From Blakeslea trispora (taxonomy: Eukaryota; Mucoromycota; Mucoromycetes; Mucorales; Choanephoraceae): a stretch of DNA of 64,000 nt. The DNA lies in the NCBI GenBank assembly GCA_025331445.1, contig JAIWNE010000064.1:62001-126000 (forward strand), in the 5' to 3' direction. Positions 1 to 11,528 of the stretch are shown piece after piece. Position 1 is the first letter of the stretch. Every line of letters starts with the position of its first letter. The notes under the pieces were generated by a model. That model saw nothing but the letters and a program-made list of their open reading frames with translations, did no database searches and had not been told where the DNA came from. The position numbers and the translations under genes are program-made.

Positions 1-261
1 TGAGCTACTGGCTATTAATGTACTATCGTTACGCGAAGCTCTCCAAACGACAAAATAAGATTCAAACGCAGGCAAACTTCTTGAAAGAATAGAAATCAAA
101 AAGAGTCCGAAACAAGCACCTATGTAAGCAGGTTCGGTTTGAGGTATCCATGAATTCAGCCAAAGACCGTCTCCACGAGCGCTCCAATGAAATATGCCCA
201 TGTCCATACTCGAGGAACTGTTTATATCCATTGAATTCGAGGTAGTATGATGATGAGCCAT
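1..261 (-). CDS. Ctr-type copper transporter, N-terminal part (cut by window edge)
   Basis: An 87-codon frame opens with ATG at 261-259 and runs off position 1 without a stop. The N-terminus is rich in His, Met and Ser (it starts MAHHHTTS and has MDMG near residue 20), as in the copper-binding ectodomain of Ctr proteins. The conserved block GDGLWLNSWIPQ follows, then a hydrophobic segment (about residues 47-63, IGACFGLFLISIL) that fits transmembrane helix 1. SRSLPAFESYFVVWR after it matches the loop of fungal vacuolar/plasma-membrane Ctr transporters. The family imports Cu(I) as a trimer with three membrane helices; helices 2 and 3 must lie outside the window. Family assignment is from pattern recognition; CTR2-like versus CTR3-like cannot be decided. 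Confidence 0.8.
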   Translation of the reverse strand, partial: MAHHHTTSNSMDINSSSSMDMGIFHWSARGDGLWLNSWIPQTEPAYIGACFGLFLISILSRSLPAFESYFVVWRASRNDSTLIASSS

Positions 262-1764
262 TGTATAGTGGTTTCAATAAAGAGAAAAAGAACAAAAAAT
301 AGAATGAAACAAGAAAATCCAATAAATAAAATCTTTAATTTTGACAGCTGGAGAGCAATAATCGCGCATTGGAGATGTCATCGTTTTTTTTGTCTCCTAT
401 TCAAACGGACTTTATAGCATAAACACTGTGTTACTTGCCGCATATAGCTAGATCCTCTTAGTATAAAATCTCTTTCATGCAGCTTACTTTAGTCCTTCTT
501 CGCGCTTGCTGACCTTGTACCTAAAGACCCAACCCCATTCTCTAACTGCCCATGTCTCGCTTTCAACGTAGCATTTTGATTCATTGGAGTTTAGACCGAT
601 TCCTCATTATCTGAGAAGAGCATTCTTGTGCCACTGGACAGCATTTCACTCATGATCACCCTCTAACATATCGTGTTTTGCCCCATCTTCCTCCTGGTTG
701 CGCACATCATTGACCACACTCTCAACTCTTTTCCTTCAAAAGCTACTTCTAACTCGCTTTTATATTGGTATGCTCTCTTTGCAACTGCTTAGCAGCATGG
801 ATTGCCTTTACCATCCTTTGCCTACCATCCCTTCTGTCCCCGATCCTTATGATAGGTGGGTCTGCTCTTCCACAACATTAGCAAAAGAACACTGCTTTGT
901 TTCTTTTTCTACTCATTTTCCTGTTACTTTGTACTCATTTGTTCCTTTATTCTTTAACTTCATTATCAAAATGTTTAAAAGCCTAAAGCAGGATTTTCAT
1001 GACGCTTGGCTATCGACTGCTACAGACTTATTGCCTGCATAGGAATATTTCGATTTTACAAGATCTATCAATCGCACCAGCACAATTTGTTGCAATATAT
1101 TGAGAAAGGTATTGCAAAATGCAAAGGCAAAGAACAAATCACCAATAGCTAACACCATTAATAAGTTCAATGTAATTTACTTTATTGTGTCGAACATGAG
1201 CAATCACTCGTTCAATTTTCTTGGAGTCGCGGCAAACGAAATCTTCTCTTCGATCAAGAATACATAAATGTTGCGAAAGCCGAGAACAGGCAGAGCACGA
1301 AAATAGGACAAGAGAGTAATAAAAGACTACAATTGAAATCACGAACGATACTGCCGGCGCTTCCTTCGAGTCTGTAGTATTGAATGTAAATTTTTGGACA
1401 AAGATATTACCTATTGTTTCAATGTTCTGACAAATTAGCATGATAGGTTGCTGCAAAAGTTCAACAATAATAACAGATTGTTACCGCAACTCTTGATGTC
1501 AATGACAAACAACACACTACTGAATACGAAGATATTTTTTTTTTGAGGTGTATGTTATCAAGCTATACACTTTTTTTTTATTCCAAACACATGTCTAGCT
1601 CTCTTCACTATCTACATCGATTTGACAAAAAAAAATCATCTACATCAATACCAGCAAAAAACACATGGACAAAGAGATCGTTTGTTTGACCGAGGCTACC
1701 AATTTATCTAAGAAAAGATTTAATTTCCGCGCAACAAGGTTTTGTCAAATGTCTACCTAGGCAT
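262..1764. other. Gap with no recognisable gene; possible LINE debris
   Basis: The first part should hold the copper-transporter promoter. Around 545-760 a frame full of stops reads HSCATGQHFTHDHPL and nearby residues, which faintly resembles the C-terminal Cys/His region of fungal LINE reverse transcriptases. That is a weak resemblance only. Open stretches at 698-1042 (+) and 1139-1456 (-) show no family signature and are probably chance frames. Poly-T/A tracts lie near 1530-1640. Confidence 0.3.
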
Positions 1765-1872
1765 TTGAACAGTCAACGGTATTCGAACATTTTGGTGCCT
1801 GAAGATATTAGAAACTCTCAAGTATCTTTAGACAATTCTCAACTTACCGTTACCGACTCTCAAGTGAGACGA

Positions 1873-4694
1873 ATGACGACTAGTGCCACTGTCACTTGCG
1901 ACTGGAATGATTTCAGTGATGCTGAATCGCTTGTTTTTGACGAAACTAGAGAGGAAAGCGAACACGAAGTTGTATCAACCGTCGTTGCCGAATCCTCCAA
2001 CGATATGAAGGAAGAACTTGGAAAAACCTTCTTTGTAGGTGCCAAATTCAGAAGCTTAGATGAGCTTCGTGATAAAGCACAAGCTTTGGGCAAAGAGTTC
2101 AATTGCCCAATCACCACTGCTAGAAGTAGCAAGAACAGCTACATTGTTTTGCAATGTAGACATGGCGGTGCTTATAGAAAGGCCAAGAAAGTTGAAGCCG
2201 ACGCTGAGCGAGAAGAAAGCTCTGAGGGTATGTGCTGCCTAGAGAATTATAAACGAAATGGATTAACTGAATCAAGCGATTGACTGGGCTCCTTTTTCAT
2301 AGATATGAACAAGAGTGGACGACGCTGTCAATCTGCCAGAAAGCGATGCCCTTTGCGCATCTATGCGTCTGTAGGACGCGATACTGAGAGGTCCTGGGGG
2401 GTTCGCCAAGTCACACTTGAGCATAACCATGCTCTTAGCAGTGACTTGTCAACCTATTCGGTCTTCAGGAAGCTTCTCCCCGAAGATTTCGAAGCTGCTT
2501 GTAGCATGATGAAGAAGGGAGAAACTCCTAGAAGTGTTTTGAAGGTAAGATGAGCTTCTTTATACTTTATATTTTTTATACAGCTATGTTCATTTCGACG
2601 GTGTTGCATTTGAGAGATGAATATTTAGTTGATGGAATGTCTTTTAACACAAAATAAAGAGAGGAAATAAAGAATGAGTGATTTGATTTCATATCCTTTT
2701 CTCGTCTTGTATCATTTTTGCTGCTTCAGACCAAATCCTTTTACTTTTGAATTCGACAGAATTCCATTTTATTCTTTCATTTGTCAATACTAATATACGT
2801 ACATCTTACTAGTTGTTGGTAGAAAAGCAAGTTGATAATAGCATCATATTAAGCGATTTGCATAACATTCAGCAACGCTTCTGCAATGACCAGTTTTCTA
2901 GTATGTCTGAGTTCATCTCAGGTTTGGAGCAAACTGGGCATCAAGTACGTACCAGAGTAGAAAGTGATGATAAGATGAATGCTGTTTTCTTCATGCATGA
3001 GCATGGAAGGGATGAGCTTAGACGACTCCCTGAAAGTGTCATCATTGATGCAACATACAAGACCAACAGCCACTGTATGGTATTGCTCAACATTGTTGTT
3101 GCAGGCACAGCTGCTTCGGAGTATCGTCGAAGTTGACTTGCAACCATTCATGCTGCTGGATGTTGGATGAGAAAGGAGACTACCGAGTCTTATGAATGGG
3201 CCATGAAGCAACTGGGAAGCATTGCTTGGCCCAGTGGAACTGATCCCAGTCTTCTTCCTGACAACTTTGTCACTGATAAGGATCAAGCCTTAATGAATGC
3301 TATTAAGGTTGTGTTTCCTGAGTCAAGACAGATTTTGTGTTATGTGCACATTGTGCACAACTTTATGAAAAGACTCATCAAAAGCATGAGCAAGAGATTC
3401 CAGCTTGGTAATTTGATATTGAACTTTCTTATGAGTAAAGACAACTTATTTTTGCATTGCTCTTCTTTGTAGACAAAGAAAGCCGCCCTTTGCTGGAAAA
3501 GCGATTCAAAGCTATTGTCCACAAGATAGCTTTTCAATCAAACACCAAGGAAGCATTGATAGGCTTCAAGAATGGGTACGATGCGTTTGTCTCTCAAGAT
3601 AATCTTTGCGTTGATAAAGGCAAAGAAATGAAAACGTATCTTGATAGGTAATGTGAATGAAAATAAGTTATAGAGCATTTAACATAAATTTTTCTAACGT
3701 TCAAACTTGTATAGCATGATGACCTTTCGTCACCATTGGGTTGGCTATTATGTCAACACCTATGTGCACATGGGCAATCGCACGTCTAACAGAGTCGAAA
3801 GTACTCACAGTGGCATTAAGCGCCACAACAAGACATCTTCTGGTTCTCTTGGCTTGGTGACCAAGAAAATCCGCGAATGGGTTAAAGGAAGAGTGAGTTG
3901 ATTGTTACATGCGTGTCTGGATCAAGGTTTGGTTGATTTGCTCTATTTTCAAATACAGGAAAGCTGAAGAAACAGACAGACTCTACGTGAGTCTTTGTTT
4001 GAAACGGTCTTGAAGGATAAGACTGGACATGAAATTGATGACAAGATGAGCCAACTGAGAGGCAGGATCACCAGCTTTGCCTTTGATCGTATTCGTTTTA
4101 AATACATCAATTTAATGGACAACAAAGCTGATCCTGATCATGTCTCTCATGTGGATCCTGCTACGGGTAAATGTCTTTGCGAATTGCGTAGAGCATACCG
4201 TCTTCCTTGCAGACATCGAATTGCAAGATATAATGGTCCTATTACATTAGCTGCCGTCCACAGAAGATAGCACATTATGTATCAGAATGGTAGAGGTCAG
4301 TAGATTAGAGTACAGAGTATCAAACAAATGTCTAATATTGTCGTTTTAAAGTTGCTACTATTGCTGAAATGACAAATGCCAGCAAGGAGCATAATCCTGA
4401 AGAGCATGAAGTCAGAAAGCCTGAAGAGGTTCAATTGCAGAAATTGCACTATATCATTGCAGACTTAAAAACTCAAGGAGAAAGAATCAGCTCAGAGGAT
4501 GAGCTTAGAGCAATTATAAGCAAGTATTCTGATGACAAGCAAGTTGAGCAGATCCTTCCTCCTCCAATAGTATATGACATCAAAGGTGGTCCTAAAAATA
4601 CTACCCGAGAAAAAATTGCTTTAGAGAGAGATGGGCAGAATCGCTCAACTTGCCAAACAAGAAAAAGCAAGTCAAAAAGAAGTTGTCCAAGATA
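1873..4694 (+). pseudogene. FAR1/MULE transposase pseudogene
   Basis: Likely start ATG 1873. Apparent exons: 1873-2227, 2303-2544, 2813-3407, 3473-3647, 3715-3892, 3980 to about 4290, and 4351 onward; each joins in frame. The N-terminal part carries a FAR1-type zinc module (FFVGAKFRSLDELRDKAQ, later RCPLRIYAS and LEHNHAL). The core has the MULE landmarks VIIDATYKTN, FVTDKDQALMNAI and CYVHIVHN, and GNRTSNRVESTHSGIK. A SWIM finger follows (CLCELRRAYRLPCRH). In-frame stops sit at 3134-3136 and at 4268-4270, where a Trp codon would be expected. The frame shifts near 4620-4640 before the OTU part. In the family, the protein cuts and reinserts the element. Confidence 0.8.
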
Positions 4695-4769
4695 TTGATA
4701 CCAAAAACTAAAATTAACATAGACATCAAACGATTGAAGTAGTCCGCCTAGCCATTCCATTCCCAAAAG

Positions 4770-5274
4770 GATTGAGTGCCAAGCAAGTGATAGGCCACTT
4801 CAATCCTTCACCTGATGTTAATTGTAGTTATAGAGCAATTGCTCATGCCATTTTCGATAATGAAGCCAATTTTGGCAATGTCAAGCATGAGATGCTTTTA
4901 TGCTTGAGAAAGAATGAGCAATTCTACCGCCAAGTTTTTGGTAGCTCTCCCTCAGCTTCTGAAGTTCTCTCTGGTACATTTGAAAGTATCCAAAGCAAGC
5001 TTAGCAACGACGCTTCAGCAGGTATCACTGATAATTGGTTCCAATTTCCCGAAATGGTCCAATTAGCAGCGGATACCTTTAGCAGAGCTATTGCTTGCTA
5101 TACACCCGACAATTGAAGTGCCACATTCGCTCCTAACTTTTCCCCTTCCTCCCCTGTTCGCTCTATTCCTGTGCAACTCTACAATAGCCATTTTTATGTT
5201 GTAGAGCTCAAGCCCAACCCAAAGTCAAGATGGCCAAGAACTTATCCCGGACACTCCTTTAACTGTAAAAGACA
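4770..5274 (+). pseudogene. OTU cysteine-protease-like domain at the MULE 3' end
   Basis: This frame is shifted from the transposase. It reads NPSPDVNCSYRAIAHAI, the OTU catalytic-Cys block (family consensus DGNC, here DVNC). WFQFPEMVQLAADTFSRAI and, after an in-frame TGA at 5114-5116, IPVQLYNSHFYVVELKPN follow, the latter holding the probable catalytic His. The Cys and His halves are therefore separated by a stop. OTU domains are deubiquitinases in cellular proteins. Here the domain belongs to the transposon, as C-terminal Ulp1 or OTU proteases do in some other MULEs. Its role in the element is unknown. Confidence 0.7.
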
Positions 5275-5290
5275 CTCTTAGAAGACTTTT

Positions 5291-5864
5291 CGCTCATTTA
5301 TTAACAAAAAAAATATGATATGAATAAATTATGCTACCTTTATTTTCTAAAATATGGCAGAACAGAATAATTTCTAATTGTAACTCACTGTGAATTGAGT
5401 GTAACATATAATATCCAACGAAAGTGTATAAATACGCATCACTCATATTAATACTTTTCCCTTCTCTTTGGATTCTCAGGTCTAAAAAACCTAACAAAGG
5501 AACTAGAAAAAGTATGTATATTAAGACAAGTTAGAATCATTATTATTAATACATGAATAAAGCTGTCAATTATAAACATAAAAACCCTCAGAATTCATTA
5601 GGTGACAGTTAAATCATCATTCCCCGCCAATCATTTCCTTTTTCTGAAGTTTAAAATAAAATTCATGCATCAAAATTCTCAAATACTATTGGCTGTTAAA
5701 ATGCCTACGCAAGCATTTGTTACACAACCTAGGTGCGCGTCTCTAAACTTGTAATATGCTCGTATACTGAATAAAATCCTCTCTTAATCTTGTTTAACTC
5801 TCTTGACTTAACAGATAAATTAGTACGCACGCTACCTGCTGCGGTTGAAGAACTTGTCTGTTTC
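5291..5864. other. AT-rich gap, no gene seen
   Basis: No frame with family features on either strand. It separates the dead MULE from the dead DIRS fragment. Confidence 0.5.
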
Positions 5865-7588
5865 TTCCAGGGCTGATTGAGACACACAGGTTCCTCTCTC
5901 GAGCTCATGCCTTCAAGAGCTGAAGTGGTGGCACAACAACCTCTCCTGGAACGGTCGAAACATCTTACCACAAACGCCAGACCAGAGAATCTAAGTAGAT
6001 GTAAGCGACAACGGTTGGGGATGCTATGTCTCATCTTCGAGGCACCCTACTCCACGAACGGCATATGGCTTTTTGTAGGCTCAGGCACTTTGGTATCCTC
6101 TAATCCTCCAAATAAGTGTGTATCGTCCTCTACTACTGCCAACAGACTGCGTTCAAGTGACAACTCCTTCGACGATTCATCCATTAGCCAGCGGCAAGTG
6201 GAGACTCTCCGCATGGAAGCTATCAGGTCTCGTTTTGGGTCGTCGGAAGCTTTAGGTGTAGCGGCTAGGCAATTGATGCTAGCGGATAGGCAATTGATGC
6301 TAGCGGATACTCCAACCAATCGCGCCTATCGCTCCCATCATTATCTGTTTATTCTTTGGACACAGTTTCATAAGGTGCACATCAGCAACTATCTGCTAGT
6401 AGGCGTTATCAACTTTATGGCTGACCTACAATACTATAAGAATTACCAGGTGTCAAATCTTCTTCTATCTAGGACGGTGATCACCTATTTTCATCTAAAG
6501 CCTGCAACGATCCGCAATAGTGCTGTTGACGGAGGTAGTAGTGCGGCTTGTACTTCTGGAGTGTCCTTAGGGGATACTGTCAAACACACTTTTGGTACAT
6601 TCAATCTCAGCATTGAGGAACGTTAGCAGATTAGGGAAGCAGGGTGAATTCAGATCATCCATGAAACATTTAAAAAGTTAGTTAAGATTATCATTTCAAT
6701 AAATCACATCTCTTTCACATCCCATACTTTTGACTTTATTATAAACCAAACCGTCTCTAAAGTACTAGCTATAGTCAAGAAACTTTAAGAAGATAGTAAT
6801 TTCGGTAGTTCAAAAAGGTATAAAAGACCCCTTACAACAGTGCAGATATAGCGCTTCTTGAAATCACAAGCTGCTCCCTCTCGCTTACGCAAACCTACGG
6901 TAGACTTGACACCTACCTTTTCTTTGTTTCACTCCTCAGCTACTACTACTCTGTCCTCTTGCCAACGCAAACTTGCATTTCTTTTGGCCTTTACCTATTT
7001 CCTCCGCCCCTCAGATTTGAACCGTATCCCTTTTTCGTCTGTTGTCATCAAACAGGATACAGGCGCTCTATCTTTTGAAGGGGTGAGACCTAAAGAGAAG
7101 AGAGGGGCCGACGCATTATCAAGTCTTACGAAGTGAAACCGCATCAAGATACTCTTCTTTGTCCCTTGGCAACCTTCCATGCTCTATTGCTTTCAATTCA
7201 ACGCCGTCACAACTCCTGTCATCTTTTATTTGTCAACACCAAGTCTCCTGCCCTTTTATTGATAAACCAAACCTTGGACAGATGGCTTCACTCTTTTGTG
7301 TCGGTATCTATTTCTGATAAATATGTTTTGGTCCGCTCTTTGGCTTCTTCCTTTGCTCTCAAGTTAGGCATCCCAAGAGAGGATATTATCGCTATAGGAA
7401 ACTGATCAAACGATGCTTTCTTCAAAAATCATTATCGTCGCGAATATCTCGCTCAATTTGACTTTACCACTACTCTCCTCCTGGTGGCTCCTACTACTAC
7501 CTCCTTTCCGATTGATTTTGATTTCTAGGATGAAGATGGCAATTTCTTTGACGCAGTGGACAATCAGGACGAACTAGTCTCTGGATAA
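5865..7588 (+). pseudogene. Decayed DIRS fragment: RNase H end and tyrosine recombinase (same family as 26.6-30.6 kb)
   Basis: Broken frames align collinearly with the DIRS element at 26647-30601. At 5900-6030: LQELKWWHNN, then an RNase H strand with SDNGWGC. At 6060-6120 there is a jump that skips roughly 600 bases of the intact element. At 6180-6520 the recombinase N-terminal half follows (TNRAYRSHHYLFILWTQ, NYQVSNLLLSRTVI). At 6858-7400 comes the recombinase core (LRPSDLNRIPFSSV, VRPKEKRG, VLVRSLASSFAL). It ends at about 7440 with NHYRREYLAQFDF, holding the tyrosine. Stops and frameshifts are frequent. A 21-base unit is repeated in tandem at about 6266-6306. The tail at 7588-7640 resembles the other element's 3' end. 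Confidence 0.8.
6526..6850. other. Insertion of unknown origin inside the decayed DIRS recombinase
   Basis: The recombinase match stops near 6525 and resumes at about 6855. The 325 bases between have no counterpart in the intact element and no recognisable coding. No clear inverted ends or target duplication were seen. Confidence 0.45.
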
Positions 7589-7726
7589 GCATACATACTA
7601 TACTGTATTATTTGGTAATCTAATGTCTAAGAGACAACTTCGGCCATTCATTTCCAAAACGCCAATTTTAAATAGGCTTGACTGTATCTATTTTTTTTGA
7701 TATTTTCATAAAAAGAAATATCTATG

Positions 7727-9812
7727 ATGACTGGTTACTCCAAAAGAGACTAAAAAAAAAAGGAATGCAACACTCTACCTAGCTTTAATAAAAAAAAAGC
7801 CATCTGAATTAGGCCATGTATTGTAAAAACTCTTATTTTAGATGTGTGTTACACATGCAGATCGTATAGTCTATCAACCGTCTTTTTCCCATACTTAGCA
7901 ATTCAATCAAGCTTAGTTTGATAAAGCCCTTGTACTTCTTGCTTTATTTAATGTTTGAGAAAAGACTATCTATACTGATGATTAACGCAAAAAGTATATG
8001 CTGCCTCAAACGCGATTCTATTTAGTATGAAACTGTACAGCTACGAGAGAACAATGGCAAGCATATGCATCGCTTTATTTTTGATAACCAGCTCTAAATC
8101 AGCTAGTGAATGAAGGTAAACAAAAAAGTAATTGTTGGATGAAACGCATAAACTTGTGGTACCATTCCCTATTTGCATCAAAACTTTTACCTGTTGGACT
8201 TGAAATCGAGTATTATGAATCAGGAAAAGATGAGCTTTAGTCCAGTATATAACTCATTTGCCTTCATCAACAAGGCATACGATGAAGATAAGCAAGACAA
8301 ACAAATCCTAAATTTAGAAAAGTGATATGATTGTTATAATACACATGAAATTCGAGCTAAAAGATATTTTTATGTTCTTTTTGCATGTGAAAAAGGCCAT
8401 TCAGTAATATTAGCAATGAAAGCTTATTTATTGTTATCAAGCTTTTTTTTTTAATATGACAACATGATATGTGTTTATTCTATTCTATAAGAAAATCGGA
8501 ACTAAAGTAAAAAAAAAAAAAAAAAAAAAGTAAAATGGCAAACCTATAGAGATATATTCAAAAAGTTTTGGAGTGAAGCTTTCTGAATGTATATCTACTC
8601 TTTCATCTCTTCTACTTCTTTTTATCGTTTACAGTACACAGACTGTTTGAAACATCAATAAAAACAAAGTTGGCAGATTGTAGCACAAACATCGACCATA
8701 TGACGAGTGTATAATCAAACATCAACATAATAGAAAACCTAGGGCATTCAGTTAGTTTAGCCAAAATTTCTAATAGGAAAATCGTTCTGTGACTTAGCAA
8801 GTCAATATCTGTTTCATGCTGTTGCTGCGCAAGTTTGCAGCCAAAAAAGATGAAATGTTTGCTTTATTCCTTTCATTCCATTCATCTATTACTACTTTAT
8901 TTTATTGATTCATCTCTTGGCCCCTCACTATTACTATTATACTATATTGACTTGCATTAAGATTTATACATGTTTTACATTGGTTCTAAAGGTAAATTAC
9001 AATGAGACATGACTCTGCAGCGTCCTGACTTTTTTAATAGAACTCACTGACTTCCTGCGCGACAATTCTGTTGTTGATTACTCCCTAAAAGAATTTGTTT
9101 CTAAGCATGAAGATTTGATTGTATCAACAAATATATACAATTCATGGGATAAACTAAGAGCAACTTGGGTCAAACGATACAAGGAAGCACTTAGAAAAGA
9201 AAAGCAAGTCGGCAATGCTAGCGAAAGAGCATTGTGTAGAGTAGAAGATGAAGTCTGGAAGCAGCTGTACCAGATTAATGTAAGTGTTGCTGCATACTAT
9301 CAAACAAACTCTTTTGCTTATACACCGATTTATAGTTAATAGAAGTAGATTGCCTTGGTGCAAGATTGTTTCGGTGGTGCGAGGCAAAGGTAAGGATGGT
9401 TTCTCTTTTTTCTGAATTATCTTCCATTACAGTGTCGGTAGCTAAAAAAAAATCTTGTCTATGTTAGTTCAAGGGAGAAGAGTTCGAAGGTGTCAAACAA
9501 GTGCTAGAAGAAATCTCTTCACTAGAATCAAAGGAAGGCAGATCACTGAAGGAGTGCTTACAAGTTATGACTTGCAAGTACTTGATGACTTTTGACACGC
9601 TGAATCACTTGTCAAAATGTGTGCTAAAGTAATGATTGTATAAGTATGGCTGAATATGTACTAACGAGATAGAATAGGCTTAGTGTATCCAATGTCCTAA
9701 ATCTCAACAACAAGCAATACGCTGATGAATACCAAAGGTATTTGACCATAAGTCAATACAAAAGCTTGCAAGAATTGAAGGCACCAATAATGATCTCAGA
9801 AGAAGAAAGTGT
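7727..9812 (+). repeat. Repeat copy A, 5' part: inverted match to 31449-33527
   Basis: The sequence from 7727 matches the reverse complement of 31449-33527 almost base for base, apart from homopolymer lengths. It covers about 1.24 kb of non-coding 5' flank (poly-A tracts, a small AGATATATTC stem-loop near 8550-8596) and the first part of the nine-exon gene. The gene-containing part from 8796 onward is also repeated directly at 39415-41497. Confidence 0.9.
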
Positions 9813-10886
9813 CGAGATCAAGAACTTGTTTAAGGAATGCAAGGAGGTAAAATACACCCAAACACATAAAAAAAAGGTAGATTATCTTACTCGCTATGGT
9901 TTGTCTGCTAGACATTGTTTGATGATGCCGGCTTCGTTGACTGTGCTATTGCCAAAGGTAAAAGACAGCAGATTGGTGCAATTTGCACTATGATGTAAGT
10001 GGGCACAAAACCAGTTAGCAGGATAGCATGGCTGACATAAAGCAATAGGAAAAACAAGTTTGATGAATGGGCAACCAGCAATGATAGCGATGACGAAGAC
10101 GAAGACGATAGTGGCGATGACAGCGACAAGAAGAAGAAAGAAAGAAGCAGAAAAAGGCAAAGGGTCATGGATGTTGATGAGTCCGACATCGTGTATGTCT
10201 TGAAGGAGATGTTGAATGCTATCTTTGTTGATACATTCATGCGCTGGAAGAGTGGAGAGAGAACCACTGACGCCACAAAAAGGTCAAAAAAAACTAATAC
10301 TTCAGCAGCCAGCACCAACCTCACCGCCATCAAGAACTTGATGGGCCGAAGAAGCGATTTGGTTGCTTATAACAACAAGAAGATACCTGTTTGTCTGTGT
10401 GAGGTGAAAGATGGCCTTTCCGATTCTGCAACAACTCACCAGGAATCGAAGAGCATTCGATGCTCAAAGTCTCTCCAGCTGTACAACAAAGTCATGAACG
10501 GTCCAGAGAGCATTTGGTCTTTAGACCTGAACGGTAAGCCTACAGAAAGAAAGGAAAAGAAAGACACAGTTGTGTAACAAGGTAAAAATCGATAGGACAA
10601 GAAGGCTACTTGTACTACTTGACAAGACATGAAGACATTGATGTTGTACTTCCCGGAAAGAGGCTGTTTGTGCCATTTTGTGTAGAAGAAGTAGACAGTT
10701 TAGAAGATACGATCGAAGCACTGTATGAGTTGAGGGTAACGCAAATCAAGCTAAAGATTAGCCGTAAAATGGAAAGAAGCAAAACTAATGCATAACAAAT
10801 AGAACTGCTTAAAGGAATACAGTGAGGCGCTGCGTGAAGAATACTTGGGCGAGACCTCTACAGGACAGACATACCACACGCCATAG
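8970..10886 (+). CDS. Unknown nine-exon gene with PD-(D/E)XK nuclease-like motif, copy A
   Basis: Exons: 8970-8991, 9041-9279, 9336-9389, 9468-9628, 9678-9846, 9912-9994, 10049-10533, 10596-10735, 10803-10886. The joined frame is 478 residues with no stop, and all introns are GT-AG. Start chosen as the only ATG before exon 2 (MFYIGSK). Residues about 254-282 are an acidic run followed by a basic run (KKKKERSRKRQR, possible nuclear signal). Residues 342-364 read GRRSDLVAYN...VCLCEVKDG, with D346, E361 and K363 spaced as in PD-(D/E)XK nucleases. The rest matches nothing I can name. I believe similar proteins are common in Mucorales, but I could not check. A nuclease role is inference from one motif. 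Confidence 0.75.
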
Positions 10887-10890
10887 AATA

Positions 10891-11384
10891 AAAATGTTTT
10901 CTTTTTTCTGTAAAATCTTCAATTTAGTTGCTTTCTTTCAGATAGAGACTTATTTTAAAAGTATTATCCCAAAAATTTCTCTTTTTCTTTTTTTGGTACC
11001 TCATTAGACATGAGTCTATAGAATCAAGACTATCGTGGTTGAATAACGTTTTTTCTTCTCCTTCTTCTTCTGCTTTGATCTTTGCTGTTCGTTAAGAATC
11101 TCGAGAAGCATCTTTTTGAGCGCGCTCTGGATTATCGATGTAACTTGCATTCTTAAAAACCGAATATGTCTGGCACTCAAAGCAGCTCCAATGGACTACC
11201 TATTTCCAAATGCCTAAATCTCACAAAAAAGGAATCCACTAAATTCGTTCCTTTTGATGTTTGTTTTATAAGACTGCTTTCTTATTTACCAACTGGTTAT
11301 AAGATTTAGTTTCATACACAAAAGATAGCTAAAATAAAATAACACTTTTTACCAAAATGATGGTAATCAAAGACAGAATAAAGT
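10891..11384. other. Gap after copy A, no gene seen
   Basis: AT-rich sequence; short frames only. The identity with copy C ends near 10890. Confidence 0.5.
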
Positions 11385-11528
11385 AAATACAAAAAGAAAT
11401 ACAAAAAGAAATACAAAAAGAAATACAAAAAGAAATACAAAAAGAAATACAAAAAGAAATACAAAAAGAAATACAAAAAGAAATACAAAAAGAAATACAA
11501 AAAGAAATACAAAAAGAAATACAAAAAG
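11385..11528. repeat. Minisatellite, 12 units of 12 bases
   Basis: The unit AAATACAAAAAG is repeated twelve times with essentially no variation (144 bases). Because 12 is a multiple of 3, every frame stays open across it, giving spurious Phe/Leu/Tyr-rich frames on the minus strand. Confidence 0.95.

Larger units (their letters stand above)
1765..5290 (+). mobile_element. MULE (Mutator-like) DNA transposon with FAR1-type transposase and OTU domain, decayed
   Basis: The span is set by the coding remnants; terminal inverted repeats were not found by eye on either side. The order is a FAR1-type DNA-binding region, an MULE DDE transposase core, a SWIM zinc finger and an OTU cysteine-protease-like domain. 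All lie on the + strand and are separated by short introns. Several stops and at least one frameshift show that the copy is dead. Confidence 0.8.

Noticed and set aside
698..1456. Two open frames of 105-114 codons
   Set aside because: No recognisable domain, no splice-consistent extension, and composition like the surrounding AT-rich DNA. The LINE resemblance nearby is too weak for a gene call.
9894..10333. Minus-strand frames opposite the seventh exon of the PD-(D/E)XK-like gene (also at 40503-40942)
   Set aside because: Antisense shadows of the acidic and basic coding run; hydrophob-rich translation without family features.
11385..11528. Possible CRISPR-like array
   Set aside because: The units are contiguous without spacers; it is a simple minisatellite in a eukaryotic genome.
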